This document shows positions 23,920-33,550 of a stretch of DNA of 64,000 bases, in pieces. The stretch lies in assembly GCF_001547525.1 (NCBI RefSeq), contig NZ_CM003768.1:2046001-2110000 (forward strand), written 5' to 3'. The position numbers and the translations under genes are program-made. The stretch is from Burkholderia anthina. GTDB lineage: Bacteria; Pseudomonadota; Gammaproteobacteria; Burkholderiales; Burkholderiaceae. A model generated the notes under the pieces. That model searched no databases and had not been told where the DNA came from. It saw nothing but the letters and a program-made list of their open reading frames with translations. How positions within the stretch are numbered: the stretch's first letter is position 1; each line of letters begins with the position of its first letter.

Positions 23920-24266
23920 CAGCCGCAACCGCGTGTGCGCCGCGCCCCGTGGCGCGCACGCGTCGCCTTTGTAACGACGCGTAAATCCCGCCAGCCGGCG
24001 TCCGCCGGCCTTCGATCCTCCCCCGTTTTACTCCCTCGTCGCGACGCCCTTCTGCGGGTTTTCCCGGAAACGGCCGCCGACGCCCCGCTGCAATTCGTTA
24101 CACCTTGATACGGCGTGCCCCGGGGCCGTGGACGACACTCCTGTTGCGTCACCACGCATGACCACGGGACCAGAACGAGGCGCAGGAACGCCGAGTCTGA
24201 TCGCTCCCGAGCGTGGGATCCAGCTCCGGCGCCACGCGCCGATCCGGATCGACATTGGAGAAAAAA
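23920..24266. other. Intergenic region between lysS and the glycine-zipper gene
   Basis: No gene is supported here. A GC-rich stem-loop (GCGTGTGCGCC at 23931-23941 with GGCGCGCACGC at 23951-23961, one mismatch) and a second, GCCGGC-type hairpin (23994-24009) lie downstream of lysS but lack a T-run, so they are not convincing intrinsic terminators. The last 20 bases hold the purine-rich ribosome-binding region (TTGGAGAAAAAA) of the next gene. Confidence 0.5.
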
Positions 24267-24995
24267 ATGGACAACCAGAATCAGACCACGCCGCAAAAGC
24301 AACGCCTCCACCCGCTGATCGCCACCGCGGCGGGCGCCGTCATCGTCGCCAGCCTCGCGGCGACGGCAGCGATCACGGGCGTCTTCCCGAAAGCCACCAG
24401 CAGCAGCGAACAGAACGGCCAGACCCAGGCCGCGCTGATCGCGTCGCAGCCGGCGGTCGATACGGCCGCGGCCGCCAGCGCCGCGCTGGCCGCGCAAGCG
24501 CAGCGACAGGCCGCGGAACAGGCCGCCGCGCAGCAGAAGGCCGCCGTCGCGCAGGCCGAGCCGAAGCCCGCGCCGCGCCCGGCTGCGCCGCACCGCCGTC
24601 ACACGACCGCCCCGCAGCCGCCGCAATATGCGCAGCAGCCGTCGGCGCCTGCGCAAGCCTACTGCCAGAGTTGCGGCACGGTCGTCTCGATCACGCAAAC
24701 GCGCACGCCGGGCCAGAGCTCGGGCATCGGCGCCGTGGGCGGCGCGGCGGCCGGCGGCCTGCTCGGCAATCAGTTCGGCCACGGCAACGGCCGCACCGCG
24801 ATGACGATCATCGGCGCGCTGGGCGGCGGTCTCGCCGGCAACCAGGTCGAGAAACAGGTCCGCGCGGAAACCGACTATCAGGTGCAAGTGCAGATGGAAA
24901 GCGGCGCGATGCGCACGTTCACGTATCGCAACCCGCCGCCGTTCGGCCAGGGCCAGCGCGTACGGATCGAGAACGGCACGCTGGTCGGCGCGTAA
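24267..24995 (+). CDS. Glycine zipper 2TM domain protein, envelope-associated
   Basis: 242-residue protein with a membrane anchor or uncleaved signal near residues 16-40 (LIATAAGAVIVASLAATAAI) and an Ala/Gln-rich spacer. A Pro/Gln stretch follows, then a glycine-zipper 2TM domain: SSGIGAVGGAAAGGLLGNQF and IIGALGGGLAGNQVEKQ. A small C-terminal beta part (MRTFTYRNPPPFGQGQRVRI) resembles SlyB/Pcp-type outer-membrane lipoproteins, but no lipobox is present. Likely an envelope-integrity protein of unknown precise role. ATG at 24267 follows GGAGAAAAA. It faces the isc operon, with a shared terminator between. Confidence 0.82.
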   Translation: MDNQNQTTPQKQRLHPLIATAAGAVIVASLAATAAITGVFPKATSSSEQNGQTQAALIASQPAVDTAAAASAALAAQAQRQAAEQAAAQQKAAVAQAEPKPAPRPAAPHRRHTTAPQPPQYAQQPSAPAQAYCQSCGTVVSITQTRTPGQSSGIGAVGGAAAGGLLGNQFGHGNGRTAMTIIGALGGGLAGNQVEKQVRAETDYQVQVQMESGAMRTFTYRNPPPFGQGQRVRIENGTLVGA

Positions 24996-25061
24996 GCTCC
25001 CAATCGCGTCATCGCCGGCGTCGCTGCCCACGCGTCGCGCGCGGGCACTTCGCCCAAAACG

Positions 25062-25099
25062 AAAACGGCTCGCGAGCAGGCGCTCACGAGCCGTTTTTT
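25062..25099. terminator. Intrinsic terminator between the glycine-zipper gene and iscX
   Basis: AAAACGGCTCG (25062-25072) pairs with CGAGCCGTTTT (25087-25097), followed by T6 on the plus strand. The matching A-run on the left gives some activity on the minus strand, so it may serve both convergent transcripts. Confidence 0.8.
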
Positions 25100-25150
25100 C
25101 ATTGGCGCGGCGTACACCATTGCAGCGTACGCCGTGGCCGGCCGGGTCGG

Positions 25151-25360
25151 TCAGTCCTCGTCGTCGAAGTCGGATTCGTCGATCCAGTGCGCCTGGATCG
25201 CCTCGAGGATCTTCTCGCCCGAGTGCGCCGGATCGTCGTCGAAGCCGTCGAGCTCCAGCACCCATTGGCGCAGGTCGACGAAGTTGATCCGCTGCGGGTC
25301 GATGTCCGGGTGCTTGTCCGCCAGTGCAATGGCTATTTCACGCGAATCGGTCCATTTCAT
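25151..25360 (-). CDS. iscX: Fe-S cluster assembly accessory protein IscX
   Basis: 69-residue acidic protein that binds IscS and ferrous iron and modulates the cysteine desulfurase. It starts MKWTDSREIAIALADKHPDI and has the characteristic FDDDPAHSGEKILEAIQ and an acidic tail ending FDDED. It is the last gene of the isc operon, 19 bases after fdx. Confidence 0.95.
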   Translation of the reverse strand: MKWTDSREIAIALADKHPDIDPQRINFVDLRQWVLELDGFDDDPAHSGEKILEAIQAHWIDESDFDDED

Positions 25361-25379
25361 CGCCTGCCTCCGGTTTCGG

Positions 25380-25721
25380 TCAGTGATTTTCCTTCGCGTG
25401 GTTGATCGAGTACTTCGGAATCTCGACCACCAGGTCCGAATCTTCCTTCACGATCGCCTGGCACGACAGGCGCGACGTCGGCTCGAGGCCCCACGCCTTG
25501 TCCAGCAGATCGTCCTCGTCCTCCTCGGACGGCGCGAGATCGTTGAAGCCTTCGCGGATCACCACGTGGCACGTCGTGCATGCGCACGACTTCTCGCATG
25601 CGTGCTCAATCTCGATCCCGTTGTCGAGCAGGTTGTCGCAGATACTCTTGCCGGGCGTCGCGTCGATCACCGCGCCATCCGGGCACAGTTCGACGTGAGG
25701 CAGCACCACCAGTTGAGGCAT
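25380..25721 (-). CDS. fdx: ISC-type [2Fe-2S] ferredoxin
   Basis: Adrenodoxin-type ferredoxin, 113 residues, electron donor in ISC cluster assembly. Cluster ligands are in HACEKSCACTTCH plus the distal cysteine in SRLSCQAIV. ATG at 25719-25721 is chosen; the frame is open upstream across the end of hscA but without homology. It lies between hscA and iscX. Confidence 0.96.
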   Translation of the reverse strand: MPQLVVLPHVELCPDGAVIDATPGKSICDNLLDNGIEIEHACEKSCACTTCHVVIREGFNDLAPSEEDEDDLLDKAWGLEPTSRLSCQAIVKEDSDLVVEIPKYSINHAKENH

Positions 25722-25809
25722 GTCCGTTCCGTCAGTCAGGGTGCGGCGCCAGGCGCCGCGTGGTTCATTAGCGCGCGGGCCGTGGCCGGCCGATGCGCGG
25801 TTCGTGGGT

Positions 25810-27678
25810 TCAGATCTCGTCGAGCCGGCGGCCCGACAGCGCGCGCTTGATGCTCTTGTCCATCCGGCGCGCCGCGAATTCGTCGGTACCGTCGGCCAGC
25901 GCCTTGGTCGCCGCTTCGATCGCATTCGTATCGTCGCCCTGCGCGACCGCGCGCAGCGCGGCAGCCAGCGCGTCGACCCGCGCGCGCTCGCCGGCATCGA
26001 GCAGTTCGCCGTCAGCCGCCAGCGCGGCCTGCGTCGCCTCGAGCATCCGCTCGGCCTCGACCTGCGCTTCGCGCAGCGCACGGGCGCGCATGTCGATTTC
26101 GGCGGTCTTGAAACTGTCTTCCAGCATCTTCGCGATGTCGTCGTCGGCAAGGCCGTACGACGGCTTCACGACGACCGATGCCTCGACGCCCGACAACTGC
26201 TCGCGCGCAAACACCGACAACAGGCCGTCCGCGTCGACCTGATAGGTCACGCGAATGCGTGCGGCGCCCGCCGTCATCGGCGGAATGCCGCGCAGCTCGA
26301 AGCGCGCGAGCGACCGGCAGTCGGCGACGAGCTCGCGCTCGCCCTGCACGACGTGGATCGCCATCGCGGTCTGGCCGTCCTTGAAGGTCGTGAATTCCTG
26401 CGCACGCGCGATCGGAATCGTCGAGTTGCGCGGAATGATCTTCTCGACGAGGCCGCCCATCGTCTCGACACCCAGCGACAGCGGAATCACGTCGAGCAGC
26501 AGCCAGTCGTCGCCGGTGCCGCGATTGCCCGCGAGCAGATCGGCCTGGATCGCCGCGCCGAGCGCGACGACCTGATCCGGATCGAGGTTCACGAGCGGCG
26601 GCTGGCCGAAGTATTTGGCGACCGCGTCGCGGATCACCGGCATGCGCGTCGCGCCGCCGACGAGCACCACGCCCTTGATGTCGGCCGGCGTGACCTGTGC
26701 ATCGCGCAGCGCCTTGCGGGTCGGCGTGAGCGTACGCTGCACGAGCGGCTCGACGAGCGACGCGAACGTGTCGTGCGAAATCGTCTGCACGAGGTGCGCG
26801 CCGCTCGACAGCGTCACGTCGAGCGCCGCCTCGGGCGCGAACGACAGCGCTTCCTTCAGCACGCGCACGCGATCGAGCAGCAAGCGCACGTCCTCGGGCG
26901 CGAGCGTCTTCGCGTCGATACCGGCCTGCGCGAGCACGTGATCGAACAGCGCGTGGTCGAAATCGTCGCCGCCGAGCGCGGAATCGCCGCCCGCGGCCAG
27001 CACTTCGAACACGCCCTTCGTCAGCTTCAGGATCGACAGGTCGAACGTGCCGCCGCCGAGGTCGTACACCGCGTACAGGCCTTCGGCCGCGTTGTCGAGA
27101 CCGTAGGCGATCGCCGCGGCGGTCGGTTCGTTCAGCAGGCGCAGCACGTTGAGGCCGGCGAGGCGCGCGGCGTCCTTGGTCGCCTGGCGCTGTGCGTCGT
27201 CGAAGTAGGCGGGCACCGTGATCACCGCACCGACCAGCTCGTCGCCGAGCGTGTCTTCCGCGCGATAGCGCAGCGTCGCGAGAATCTCGGCCGACACTTC
27301 GACCGGGCTCTTCACGCCGTCGATCGTGCGGATCTGCACCATGCCAGGCGCGTCGACGAATTCGTACGGCGCGTTCGCCGCGCCTTCGACCTCGGCCTTG
27401 CCGCGGCCCATGAAGCGCTTGACCGACACGATCGTATTGCGCGGATCGGTCGCGGCCTGCTCCTTCGCTTCGTGGCCGATGCGGCGGCCGCCCTTCTCGA
27501 GGTAACGGACCACCGACGGCAGCAGCAGGCGGCCGGCTTCGTCCGGCAGGACTTCGGGCACGCTGTTGCGCACGGCGGCGACGAGCGAGTTCGTCGTGCC
27601 GAGATCGATCCCGACGGCGAGTCGCCGCTGGTGCGGCGCCGGCGCCATGCCCGGTTCGGAAATTTGCAGTAAAGCCAT
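25810..27678 (-). CDS. hscA: Fe-S protein assembly chaperone HscA (Hsp70 family)
   Basis: Specialised Hsp70 that binds the LPPVK motif of IscU and, with HscB, drives cluster transfer; 622 residues. Nucleotide-binding domain signatures are [49 protein letters not shown] and [17 protein letters not shown]. The substrate-binding domain begins near residue 390 ([17 protein letters not shown]). It starts with the poorly conserved tail [10 protein letters not shown] typical of HscA. It sits 54 bases after hscB. Confidence 0.97.
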   Translation of the reverse strand: MALLQISEPGMAPAPHQRRLAVGIDLGTTNSLVAAVRNSVPEVLPDEAGRLLLPSVVRYLEKGGRRIGHEAKEQAATDPRNTIVSVKRFMGRGKAEVEGAANAPYEFVDAPGMVQIRTIDGVKSPVEVSAEILATLRYRAEDTLGDELVGAVITVPAYFDDAQRQATKDAARLAGLNVLRLLNEPTAAAIAYGLDNAAEGLYAVYDLGGGTFDLSILKLTKGVFEVLAAGGDSALGGDDFDHALFDHVLAQAGIDAKTLAPEDVRLLLDRVRVLKEALSFAPEAALDVTLSSGAHLVQTISHDTFASLVEPLVQRTLTPTRKALRDAQVTPADIKGVVLVGGATRMPVIRDAVAKYFGQPPLVNLDPDQVVALGAAIQADLLAGNRGTGDDWLLLDVIPLSLGVETMGGLVEKIIPRNSTIPIARAQEFTTFKDGQTAMAIHVVQGERELVADCRSLARFELRGIPPMTAGAARIRVTYQVDADGLLSVFAREQLSGVEASVVVKPSYGLADDDIAKMLEDSFKTAEIDMRARALREAQVEAERMLEATQAALAADGELLDAGERARVDALAAALRAVAQGDDTNAIEAATKALADGTDEFAARRMDKSIKRALSGRRLDEI

Positions 27679-27732
27679 CTTGGTTCGTTCGGGCGCTCGG
27701 CCCGTTTGCTGCGCGTGCCGCGAGGCACGCGG

Positions 27733-28260
27733 TTAAGTTTCGAGGCGCTCGATCTGCGCGCCCACTTCCGACGCGACCCGTTCGATGAACATCAGCTGAC
27801 GCACGGCTTCCGCGGCGGCCTGGTCGGCACCGCTGTCGAGCAGCGTGCCGAGGCGCTCGACGCGCACGCGCTTCTCGTCGCGCAACTCGGCGAGCAACGC
27901 GTCGAGCGCGTCGACGTTGCGGGCGGCCGCGGCATCCTCGATGCCCTCGCGCCACTCCATCTGCTGCATCAGGAACGCCGGCTCCATCGCCGTGTTGTTT
28001 TCCGCGCCGATGTCGACGCCGCGCAGCGACAGCAGATAGGACGCGCGCTTCAGCGGATCGCGCAGCGTGCGGTACGCCTCGTTCGCGCGCGTGGCCCATT
28101 GCATCGCGATGCGCTTTTGCGCATCGCCGGCCGCCGCGAAGCGGTCCGGGTGCACCTGCGTCTGCACCGTCCGGTAGGCGGCGTCGAGCGCCGCCTCGTC
28201 GAGCGCGAATTGCGCCGGCAGGTGAAACAGGTCGAAATGGCTGTCTTTCAGCGAAACCAT
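27733..28260 (-). CDS. hscB: Fe-S cluster co-chaperone HscB (J-protein)
   Basis: 175-residue DnaJ-type partner that delivers IscU to HscA and stimulates its ATPase. The J-domain carries the HPD tripeptide in [15 protein letters not shown]; the C-terminal three-helix domain binds IscU. ATG at 28258-28260 is preferred because [12 protein letters not shown], the normal N-terminus, follows; the frame extends into the terminator-like hairpin upstream. This gene starts a segment separated from iscA by that hairpin. Confidence 0.95.
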   Translation of the reverse strand: MVSLKDSHFDLFHLPAQFALDEAALDAAYRTVQTQVHPDRFAAAGDAQKRIAMQWATRANEAYRTLRDPLKRASYLLSLRGVDIGAENNTAMEPAFLMQQMEWREGIEDAAAARNVDALDALLAELRDEKRVRVERLGTLLDSGADQAAAEAVRQLMFIERVASEVGAQIERLET

Positions 28261-28305
28261 CGTCGCGTTCAATTCCGGTTCGTCGCGCGGCAAACGCCGC
28301 ACATT

Positions 28306-28326
28306 AAAAAGGCGGCCCGTGCCGCC
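28306..28326 (-). terminator. Terminator-like hairpin between iscA and hscB
   Basis: On the minus strand GGCGGC, a four-base loop and GCCGCC (28311-28326) are followed by T5 and AA (28306-28310 on the plus strand read as A5). It lies 30 bases after the iscA stop and about 45 before hscB, so it may attenuate transcription inside the isc operon. Confidence 0.7.
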
Positions 28327-28356
28327 TCTTGCCCGCATCGCGCGGAGGGAGCCGCG

Positions 28357-28680
28357 TCACACGCGGAACGATTCCCCGCACCCGCACTCGTCCTTCACGT
28401 TCGGGTTGTTGAACTTGAACCCTTCGTTCAGGCCTTCGCGGGCGAAGTCGAGCTCGGTGCCGTCGATATAGGCGAGGCTCTTCGGATCGACGACGACCTT
28501 CACGCCATGGCTCTCGAACACCTGATCCTCGGGAGCCAGCTCGTCGACATACTCGAGCTTGTACGCGAGCCCCGAGCACCCGGTCGTGCGAACGCCAAGC
28601 CGCAGGCCCACACCCTTGCCGCGACGGACGAGGTATTTCTGGACGTGTTGTGCTGCTTTTTCGGTCAGTGTAATTGCCAT
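28357..28680 (-). CDS. iscA: Iron-sulfur cluster assembly protein IscA
   Basis: A-type cluster carrier, 107 residues. The three conserved cysteines are in [13 protein letters not shown] and in DECGCGESF close to the C-terminus. ATG at 28678-28680 ([13 protein letters not shown]). It lies after iscU and before the intra-operon hairpin. Confidence 0.96.
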   Translation of the reverse strand: MAITLTEKAAQHVQKYLVRRGKGVGLRLGVRTTGCSGLAYKLEYVDELAPEDQVFESHGVKVVVDPKSLAYIDGTELDFAREGLNEGFKFNNPNVKDECGCGESFRV

Positions 28681-28742
28681 GATGTCCTTGCCGCGGGGCG
28701 CCTGGACGACGCACCGCGTTCCTTCACAACGCTCGATGCCGG

Positions 28743-29150
28743 TCAGGCTGCTGCCTGATCGCTTTCCTTGGTGTCGTGGCGCTTCTTGTAGTCGGCCACG
28801 GCTGCCTTGATCGCGTCTTCCGCGAGGATCGAGCAGTGAATCTTCACCGGCGGCAGCGCGAGTTCCTCGGCGATCTGCGTGTTCTTGATCGACAGTGCCT
28901 CGTCGAGCGTCTTGCCCTTCACCCATTCGGTGACGAGCGAGCTCGATGCGATCGCCGAACCGCAACCGTAGGTCTTGAACTTCGCGTCTTCGATCACGCC
29001 GTCCGCGCCGACGCGGATCTGCAGCTTCATCACGTCGCCGCACGCCGGCGCGCCGACCATGCCCGTGCCGACCGTGTCGTCGTCCTTCGCGAACGAACCG
29101 ACGTTGCGCGGGTTTTCGTAGTGATCCAGAACCTTGTTGCTGTAAGACAT
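28743..29150 (-). CDS. iscU: Fe-S cluster scaffold protein IscU
   Basis: Scaffold on which [2Fe-2S] clusters form with IscS sulfur; 135 residues. It has ligand cysteines in [24 protein letters not shown] and [10 protein letters not shown], and the LPPVK peptide recognised by HscA. ATG at 29148-29150, 67 bases after the iscS stop. Confidence 0.97.
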   Translation of the reverse strand: MSYSNKVLDHYENPRNVGSFAKDDDTVGTGMVGAPACGDVMKLQIRVGADGVIEDAKFKTYGCGSAIASSSLVTEWVKGKTLDEALSIKNTQIAEELALPPVKIHCSILAEDAIKAAVADYKKRHDTKESDQAAA

Positions 29151-29217
29151 GACTCAGACTCCTTGACTCGTTACGTCTGCGTGCGTCAATCCGCCCGCGG
29201 TTGCATTCAATGCGGTA

Positions 29218-30441
29218 TCAGTGCGCGGCCCATTCGATCGTCGACAGATCGATGCCTTCCTGGTGCATTTCCCAGAGCGGCGACAGTTCGCGCAGCTTCG
29301 CGATCTTGCTGTTCAGCAGATCGATCACGAAGTCGACTTCCTGCTCCGTCGTGAAGCGGCCGACCGTGAAGCGGATCGAGCTGTGCGCGAGCTCGTCGTT
29401 GCGGCCGAGCGCGCGCAGCACGTACGACGGCTCCAGCGACGCCGACGTGCACGCGGAGCCCGACGACACCGCGACGTCCTTGATCGCCATGATCAGCGAC
29501 TCGCCTTCGACGAAGTTGAAGCTGATGTTCAGGTTGTGCGGGACACGGTGGTCCATGTCGCCGTTCACATAGGTTTCCTCGATCTGCGACAGGCCGCGCA
29601 GCAGCTTGTCGCGCAGCATGCGGATGCGCTCGTTCTCGGTCGCCATTTCCTCGCGCGCGATGCGGAACGCCTCGCCCATGCCGACGATCTGGTGCGTCGG
29701 CAGCGTGCCCGAACGCATGCCGCGCTCGTGACCGCCGCCGTGCATCTGCGCCTCGATGCGCACGCGCGGCTTGCGGCGCACGTACAGCGCGCCGATGCCC
29801 TTCGGGCCGTAAGTCTTGTGGGCCGAGAACGACATCAGGTCGACCTTCAGCTTCGCGAGGTCGATTTCGACCTTGCCGGTCGACTGCGCGGCATCGACGT
29901 GGAACACGATGCCCTTCTCGCGGCAGATTTCGCCGATCGTCTCGATGTCCTGGATCACGCCGATCTCGTTGTTCACGTGCATCACCGACACGAGGATCGT
30001 GTCCGGGCGCAACGCGGCCTTGAGCACGTCGAGATCGATCAGGCCGTCTTCCTTCACGTCGAGGTAGGTGACTTCGAAACCGTCGCGCTCGAGCTCGCGG
30101 CACGTGTCGAGCACGGCCTTGTGCTCGGTCTTCACCGTGACGATGTGCTTGCCCTTGCCCTTGTAGAAATTCGCGGCGCCCTTGATCGCGAGGTTGTCCG
30201 ACTCGGTGGCGCCGGACGTCCAGATGATCTCGCGCGGATCGGCGTTCACGAGTGCGGCCACCTGTTCGCGCGCTTCCTCGACCGCACGCTCCGCGTCCCA
30301 GCCATAAGCGTGGCTGCGCGACGCCGGGTTGCCGAACTGCTCGCGCAGGTACGGCACCATCTTGTCGACCACGCGCGGATCGACGGGCGTCGTCGCGCTG
30401 TAATCCATATAGATGGGCAGGTGGAGAGTCTCTTGGGTCAT
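29218..30441 (-). CDS. iscS: Cysteine desulfurase IscS
   Basis: PLP enzyme that takes sulfur from cysteine as persulfide for Fe-S clusters and tRNA thiolation; 407 residues. The PLP lysine is in [13 protein letters not shown] and the persulfide-forming cysteine in the mobile loop [17 protein letters not shown] at 30439-30441 ([20 protein letters not shown]) is chosen over a longer open frame that overlaps iscR. Confidence 0.97.
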   Translation of the reverse strand: MTQETLHLPIYMDYSATTPVDPRVVDKMVPYLREQFGNPASRSHAYGWDAERAVEEAREQVAALVNADPREIIWTSGATESDNLAIKGAANFYKGKGKHIVTVKTEHKAVLDTCRELERDGFEVTYLDVKEDGLIDLDVLKAALRPDTILVSVMHVNNEIGVIQDIETIGEICREKGIVFHVDAAQSTGKVEIDLAKLKVDLMSFSAHKTYGPKGIGALYVRRKPRVRIEAQMHGGGHERGMRSGTLPTHQIVGMGEAFRIAREEMATENERIRMLRDKLLRGLSQIEETYVNGDMDHRVPHNLNISFNFVEGESLIMAIKDVAVSSGSACTSASLEPSYVLRALGRNDELAHSSIRFTVGRFTTEQEVDFVIDLLNSKIAKLRELSPLWEMHQEGIDLSTIEWAAH

Positions 30442-30506
30442 CTGTCGCTCCGGGTATTCTGTGCAGGGACTATGTGCGTTATGGGGTGTGACGGGCGCCT
30501 TCGCGC

Positions 30507-31046
30507 TCACGAACTCGCGATGTTGAACACCGAATTGGGGCCGAGCGGCATCGTGCGCACGGGCTCGGCCGGTGCGGCGACGGGCTCCGGCGCGCGACGG
30601 TCGCGCAGCACCGCAGGGGCGCCCTCGCGTGCGCGCTGCTGATCGACGAGATCCTGCAGCGACACCGAATCGAGGTATTCGACCATTTTCTGGTTCAGCG
30701 TCGACCACAGCTCGTGCGTCATGCAATGGCCGTCGGGCTGCTTCGAGCCGTCGCATGTGCCTTTGCCGCCGCACTGCGTGGCGTCGAGCGGTTCATCGAC
30801 CGCGATGATGATGTCGGCAACGGTGACGTCCTGCGCGCGACGCGCGAGGTTGTAGCCGCCGCCCGGGCCGCGCACGGATTCGACGATTTCATGCCTGCGC
30901 AGCTTGCCGAACAGCTGTTCGAGATACGAGAGCGAAATCCGCTGGCGCTGGCTGATGCCTGCAAGCGTCACCGGGCCCTGCTCCTGGCGCAGTGCCAAGT
31001 CAATCATCGCCGTGACGGCGAAACGGCCTTTGGTGGTGAGTCTCAT
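30507..31046 (-). CDS. iscR: Fe-S-sensing Rrf2 regulator IscR
   Basis: Rrf2-family winged-helix repressor and activator carrying a [2Fe-2S] cluster, 179 residues. The N-terminus [19 protein letters not shown] is the family signature, and the three cluster cysteines fall in [17 protein letters not shown]. As first gene of the isc operon it represses its own promoter when its cluster is present; two matching operator sites lie directly upstream (31064-31115). The C-terminal tail is somewhat longer than in E. coli and rich in Arg/Pro/Ala. Confidence 0.96.
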   Translation of the reverse strand: MRLTTKGRFAVTAMIDLALRQEQGPVTLAGISQRQRISLSYLEQLFGKLRRHEIVESVRGPGGGYNLARRAQDVTVADIIIAVDEPLDATQCGGKGTCDGSKQPDGHCMTHELWSTLNQKMVEYLDSVSLQDLVDQQRAREGAPAVLRDRRAPEPVAAPAEPVRTMPLGPNSVFNIASS

Positions 31047-31063
31047 GGTGTCTAGGGGACTGC

Positions 31064-31088
31064 AATCTTGACGATTTTGGTCAAGTAT
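31064..31088 (-). promoter_or_regulatory. IscR type-1-like operator, proximal, over the iscR -10
   Basis: Read on the minus strand the 25-mer is ATACTTGACCAAAATCGTCA then AGATT, close to the E. coli IscR type-1 pattern (ATA..YGACTRwwwYAGTCRR.TAT). It covers the candidate -10 TATACT (plus-strand 31084-31089). Confidence 0.75.
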
Positions 31089-31090
31089 AA

Positions 31091-31115
31091 ATATTTGACG
31101 ATTTTAGTCAAGTAT
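31091..31115 (-). promoter_or_regulatory. IscR type-1-like operator, distal, over the iscR -35
   Basis: Minus-strand 25-mer ATACTTGACTAAAATCGTCA then AATAT, a near copy of the proximal site. It contains the candidate -35 TTGACT (plus-strand 31106-31111), which is 16 bases from TATACT in the proximal site. Confidence 0.75.
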
Positions 31116-31163
31116 CCATGTCTTCGACAGGGTATTCGCAAACCGCTGAATTTCCCGTGTCGA

Positions 31164-31646
31164 TCAGCGCGCGGCGCGACTGCGCAGCGTGTCCAGCAGG
31201 CCCGCGCACGCGCGCTCGACCTGATCGAGCACCTGTTCGAAGCCCTGCTCGCCGCCGAAATAAGGATCGGCCACCTCGGTCTCGGCCGCGCCCGGCGCGA
31301 ATTCCATCAGCAGGCGCACCTTGTCGCGATACGCCGGCGGACAGCGCCGGCGCAATTCCGCGAGGTTGGCTTCGTCCATCGCCAGCAGCAGGTCGAAGCG
31401 CTCGAAATCCGCCGCGCTCACCTGCCGCGCCCGCAGCGCCGACAGGTCATAGCCGCGGGTGCGGGCCGCCGCCTGCGCGCGCGAGTCGGGCGGCTCGCCG
31501 ACGTGCCAGTCGCCGGTGCCGGCCGAATCGATCACGATCCGGTCGGCCAGCCCGGCCGCGCCCACCTGGTGGCGCATCACGCCTTCCGCCGTGGGCGAAC
31601 GGCAGATATTGCCGAGACAGACGAAACAGATCGCTACGCGGGTCAT
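31164..31646 (-). CDS. Low-molecular-weight protein-tyrosine phosphatase
   Basis: 160-residue LMW-PTP. The catalytic P-loop CLGNICRSP (CX5R) is at the N-terminus and the acid loop DPYFGG near the C-terminus. Bacterial members dephosphorylate tyrosine kinases of capsule or exopolysaccharide export, but no kinase gene is nearby, so the partner is unknown. ATG at 31644-31646 is chosen because MTRVAICFVCLGN is the canonical start. A TATAAT box on the same strand (plus 31695-31700) is a plausible -10. Confidence 0.92.
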   Translation of the reverse strand: MTRVAICFVCLGNICRSPTAEGVMRHQVGAAGLADRIVIDSAGTGDWHVGEPPDSRAQAAARTRGYDLSALRARQVSAADFERFDLLLAMDEANLAELRRRCPPAYRDKVRLLMEFAPGAAETEVADPYFGGEQGFEQVLDQVERACAGLLDTLRSRAAR

Positions 31647-31748
31647 CGCACTATCGGAAAACCGCGGCGAACCGCGTGGGAAGAAGAACACGCCATTATA
31701 CAAAGGCGCCCGAAATCGCGCCGCCGCGCGAAGCGACGGCGACGTGCC

Positions 31749-31976
31749 TTACAGCGCCTTGGGCGCAGCGATCACGACGTCGCCGGATGCGGCCGGCAGC
31801 GGCTTCGCCGCGTCGTCGACCAGCCCGAACGACACCGCGCGCGCAAGTTCGGCGGACGCCTGATGAGCCGCGAGCGGGCCGCGCGACGGCGCGTCGGCCA
31901 CCGCATGCAGATAGGCAGCCGCCGCCAGCGGAACCACGATTGCCAGCGGCCAGTACATCGATATTGTCTTTTTCAT
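31749..31976 (-). CDS. Small exported or membrane-anchored protein, unknown
   Basis: 75-residue protein with one N-terminal hydrophobic segment (YWPLAIVVPLAAAAYLHAVA) that could be an uncleaved anchor or signal peptide, and a short Ala/Asp/Val-rich remainder with no recognisable domain. ATG at 31974-31976 is preceded by a purine-rich AAGGAGG stretch (on the minus strand), a strong ribosome-binding site, which supports translation. I do not recognise a family. Confidence 0.6.
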   Translation of the reverse strand: MKKTISMYWPLAIVVPLAAAAYLHAVADAPSRGPLAAHQASAELARAVSFGLVDDAAKPLPAASGDVVIAAPKAL

Positions 31977-32104
31977 GATGCGTACCTCCTTGACCTCGCA
32001 CCCCGAAACCCGATTCCGGGGACTACAGCCAAGATTCTATAGATCGCATCTATCGAGATAAATATGCGAATAGCGAACGCACTGTTGCTGCTCGCTGAAC
32101 AGTG

Positions 32105-33517
32105 TCAGCCGAGGTGGCTTTGCGACGCCGCGTACAGCTCGCGGAACGTGCGCCCGGTCGGTGTCGGCATGTCGCGCGTGTCCATCCAGCCGCCCATCAA
32201 CGGCAGGCGCCGCAGCATGCCGCCATTGTCGCCCAGCCGCTCGAGGACGCGCACCGCGAGCTTGGTCGTCAGCGCATACAGCATCGGCCGCCGGGCGAGG
32301 AAACCCCACGCGGCGAGCGCCGCCCGCTCGCGCCACGGCCGCAGATGGCGCTCGACCTGCTTCTCGCGCAGCGTGCGCAACAGGTGCGACAACGGAATCC
32401 CGACCGGACATACGCTGTCGCATTCGCCGCACAGCGTCGCTGCCTGCGGCAGGTCGAGCGCGCGATCGAGCCCGACGTAGCTCGGCGTCAGCACCGATCC
32501 CATCGGCCCCGGATAGACCCAGCCGTACGCATGACCGCCGACCTTCTGGTACACCGGGCAATGGTTCATGCACGCGCCGCAGCGGATGCAGCGCAGCATC
32601 TCCTGGAATTCGCCGCCGATCAGGCCCGTGCGGCCGCCGTCGACGAGCACCACGTAGTTGTGCTCGGGGCCGTCCTCGTCGCCGGGCCCGCGCGGCCCGG
32701 TCAGCAGCGAGAAATAGTTCGACGTCTTCTGCCCGGTCGCGGAACGCGGCAGCAGCCGCATCGCGGTCGCGAGATCCTCGAGCGTCGGCAGCACCTTCTC
32801 GATGCCCGTCACCGCGACATGCACGCGGGGCATGACCGTGCACATGCCCTCGTTCCCTTCGTTCGTCACGATCGCGACCGAGCCCGTCTCGGCGATCACG
32901 AAGTTGCCGCCCGTCACGCCCATGTCGGCCGACATGAAATGCGGGCGCAGCACCTCGCGCGCCTCGCGCGTCATGTCCGGAATCTCGGTGAGCCGCTCGC
33001 GCCGGTGCGTGCGCGCGAACAGGTCGGCGATCTCGTCCTTGTCCTTGTGCACGACGGGCGCAATGATGTGGCTCGGCGGCTCGTTGTCGTTGATCTGCAG
33101 GATGTATTCGCCGAGGTCCGTCTCGATCGACTGCACGCCCATCTCGGCGAGCACCGCGTTCAGCTGCATTTCCTCGGACACCATCGACTTGGTCTTGATG
33201 ACCTTCTTCACGTCGTGCCGGCGCGCGATGTCGGCCACGAGCCGCGCGGCATCGGCGGTCGTTTCGGCGAACAGCACCGTCGTGCCGCGCCGCGTCGCCT
33301 CGCGCTCGAATGCCTCGAGCCACACGTCGAGATTCTCCAGCGCGCGGTTGCGGCGCGCCTTGAGCGCGGCGCGCGTGGCCGGGAAGTCGATCAGGGTCAT
33401 CGCGTCGGCGCGGGCGGACACGAACTTCGTCGACAGTTTCTTCAGGTTCTGCTGCAGGCGCTGGTCGGCCAGCTTCTGGCCGGCGCGCGCCTTGAAATGC
33501 ATCGATTGGACTTGCAT
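32105..33517 (-). CDS. lutB: LutB/LldF family iron-sulfur protein
   Basis: 470-residue protein of the L-lactate oxidation system (LutABC/LldEFG). It has an N-terminal LUD (DUF162) domain and a ferredoxin-like part with two 4Fe-4S motifs, CIRCGACMNHCPVYQ and CGECDSVCPVGIP, then a DUF3390-type C-terminus. It works with LutA in a cytoplasmic, NAD-independent lactate dehydrogenase complex. ATG 33515-33517; another in-frame ATG lies five codons on. No lutC gene follows in this window. Confidence 0.9.
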   Translation of the reverse strand: MQVQSMHFKARAGQKLADQRLQQNLKKLSTKFVSARADAMTLIDFPATRAALKARRNRALENLDVWLEAFEREATRRGTTVLFAETTADAARLVADIARRHDVKKVIKTKSMVSEEMQLNAVLAEMGVQSIETDLGEYILQINDNEPPSHIIAPVVHKDKDEIADLFARTHRRERLTEIPDMTREAREVLRPHFMSADMGVTGGNFVIAETGSVAIVTNEGNEGMCTVMPRVHVAVTGIEKVLPTLEDLATAMRLLPRSATGQKTSNYFSLLTGPRGPGDEDGPEHNYVVLVDGGRTGLIGGEFQEMLRCIRCGACMNHCPVYQKVGGHAYGWVYPGPMGSVLTPSYVGLDRALDLPQAATLCGECDSVCPVGIPLSHLLRTLREKQVERHLRPWRERAALAAWGFLARRPMLYALTTKLAVRVLERLGDNGGMLRRLPLMGGWMDTRDMPTPTGRTFRELYAASQSHLG

Positions 33518-33550
33518 CGCGGTATCGGGGAAAGTGAGCGGAACCGGGCG

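Noticed and set aside
23931..24009. GC-rich stem-loops after lysS as an intrinsic terminator or small RNA
   Set aside because: No T-run follows either stem and no promoter is evident, so neither role is supported.
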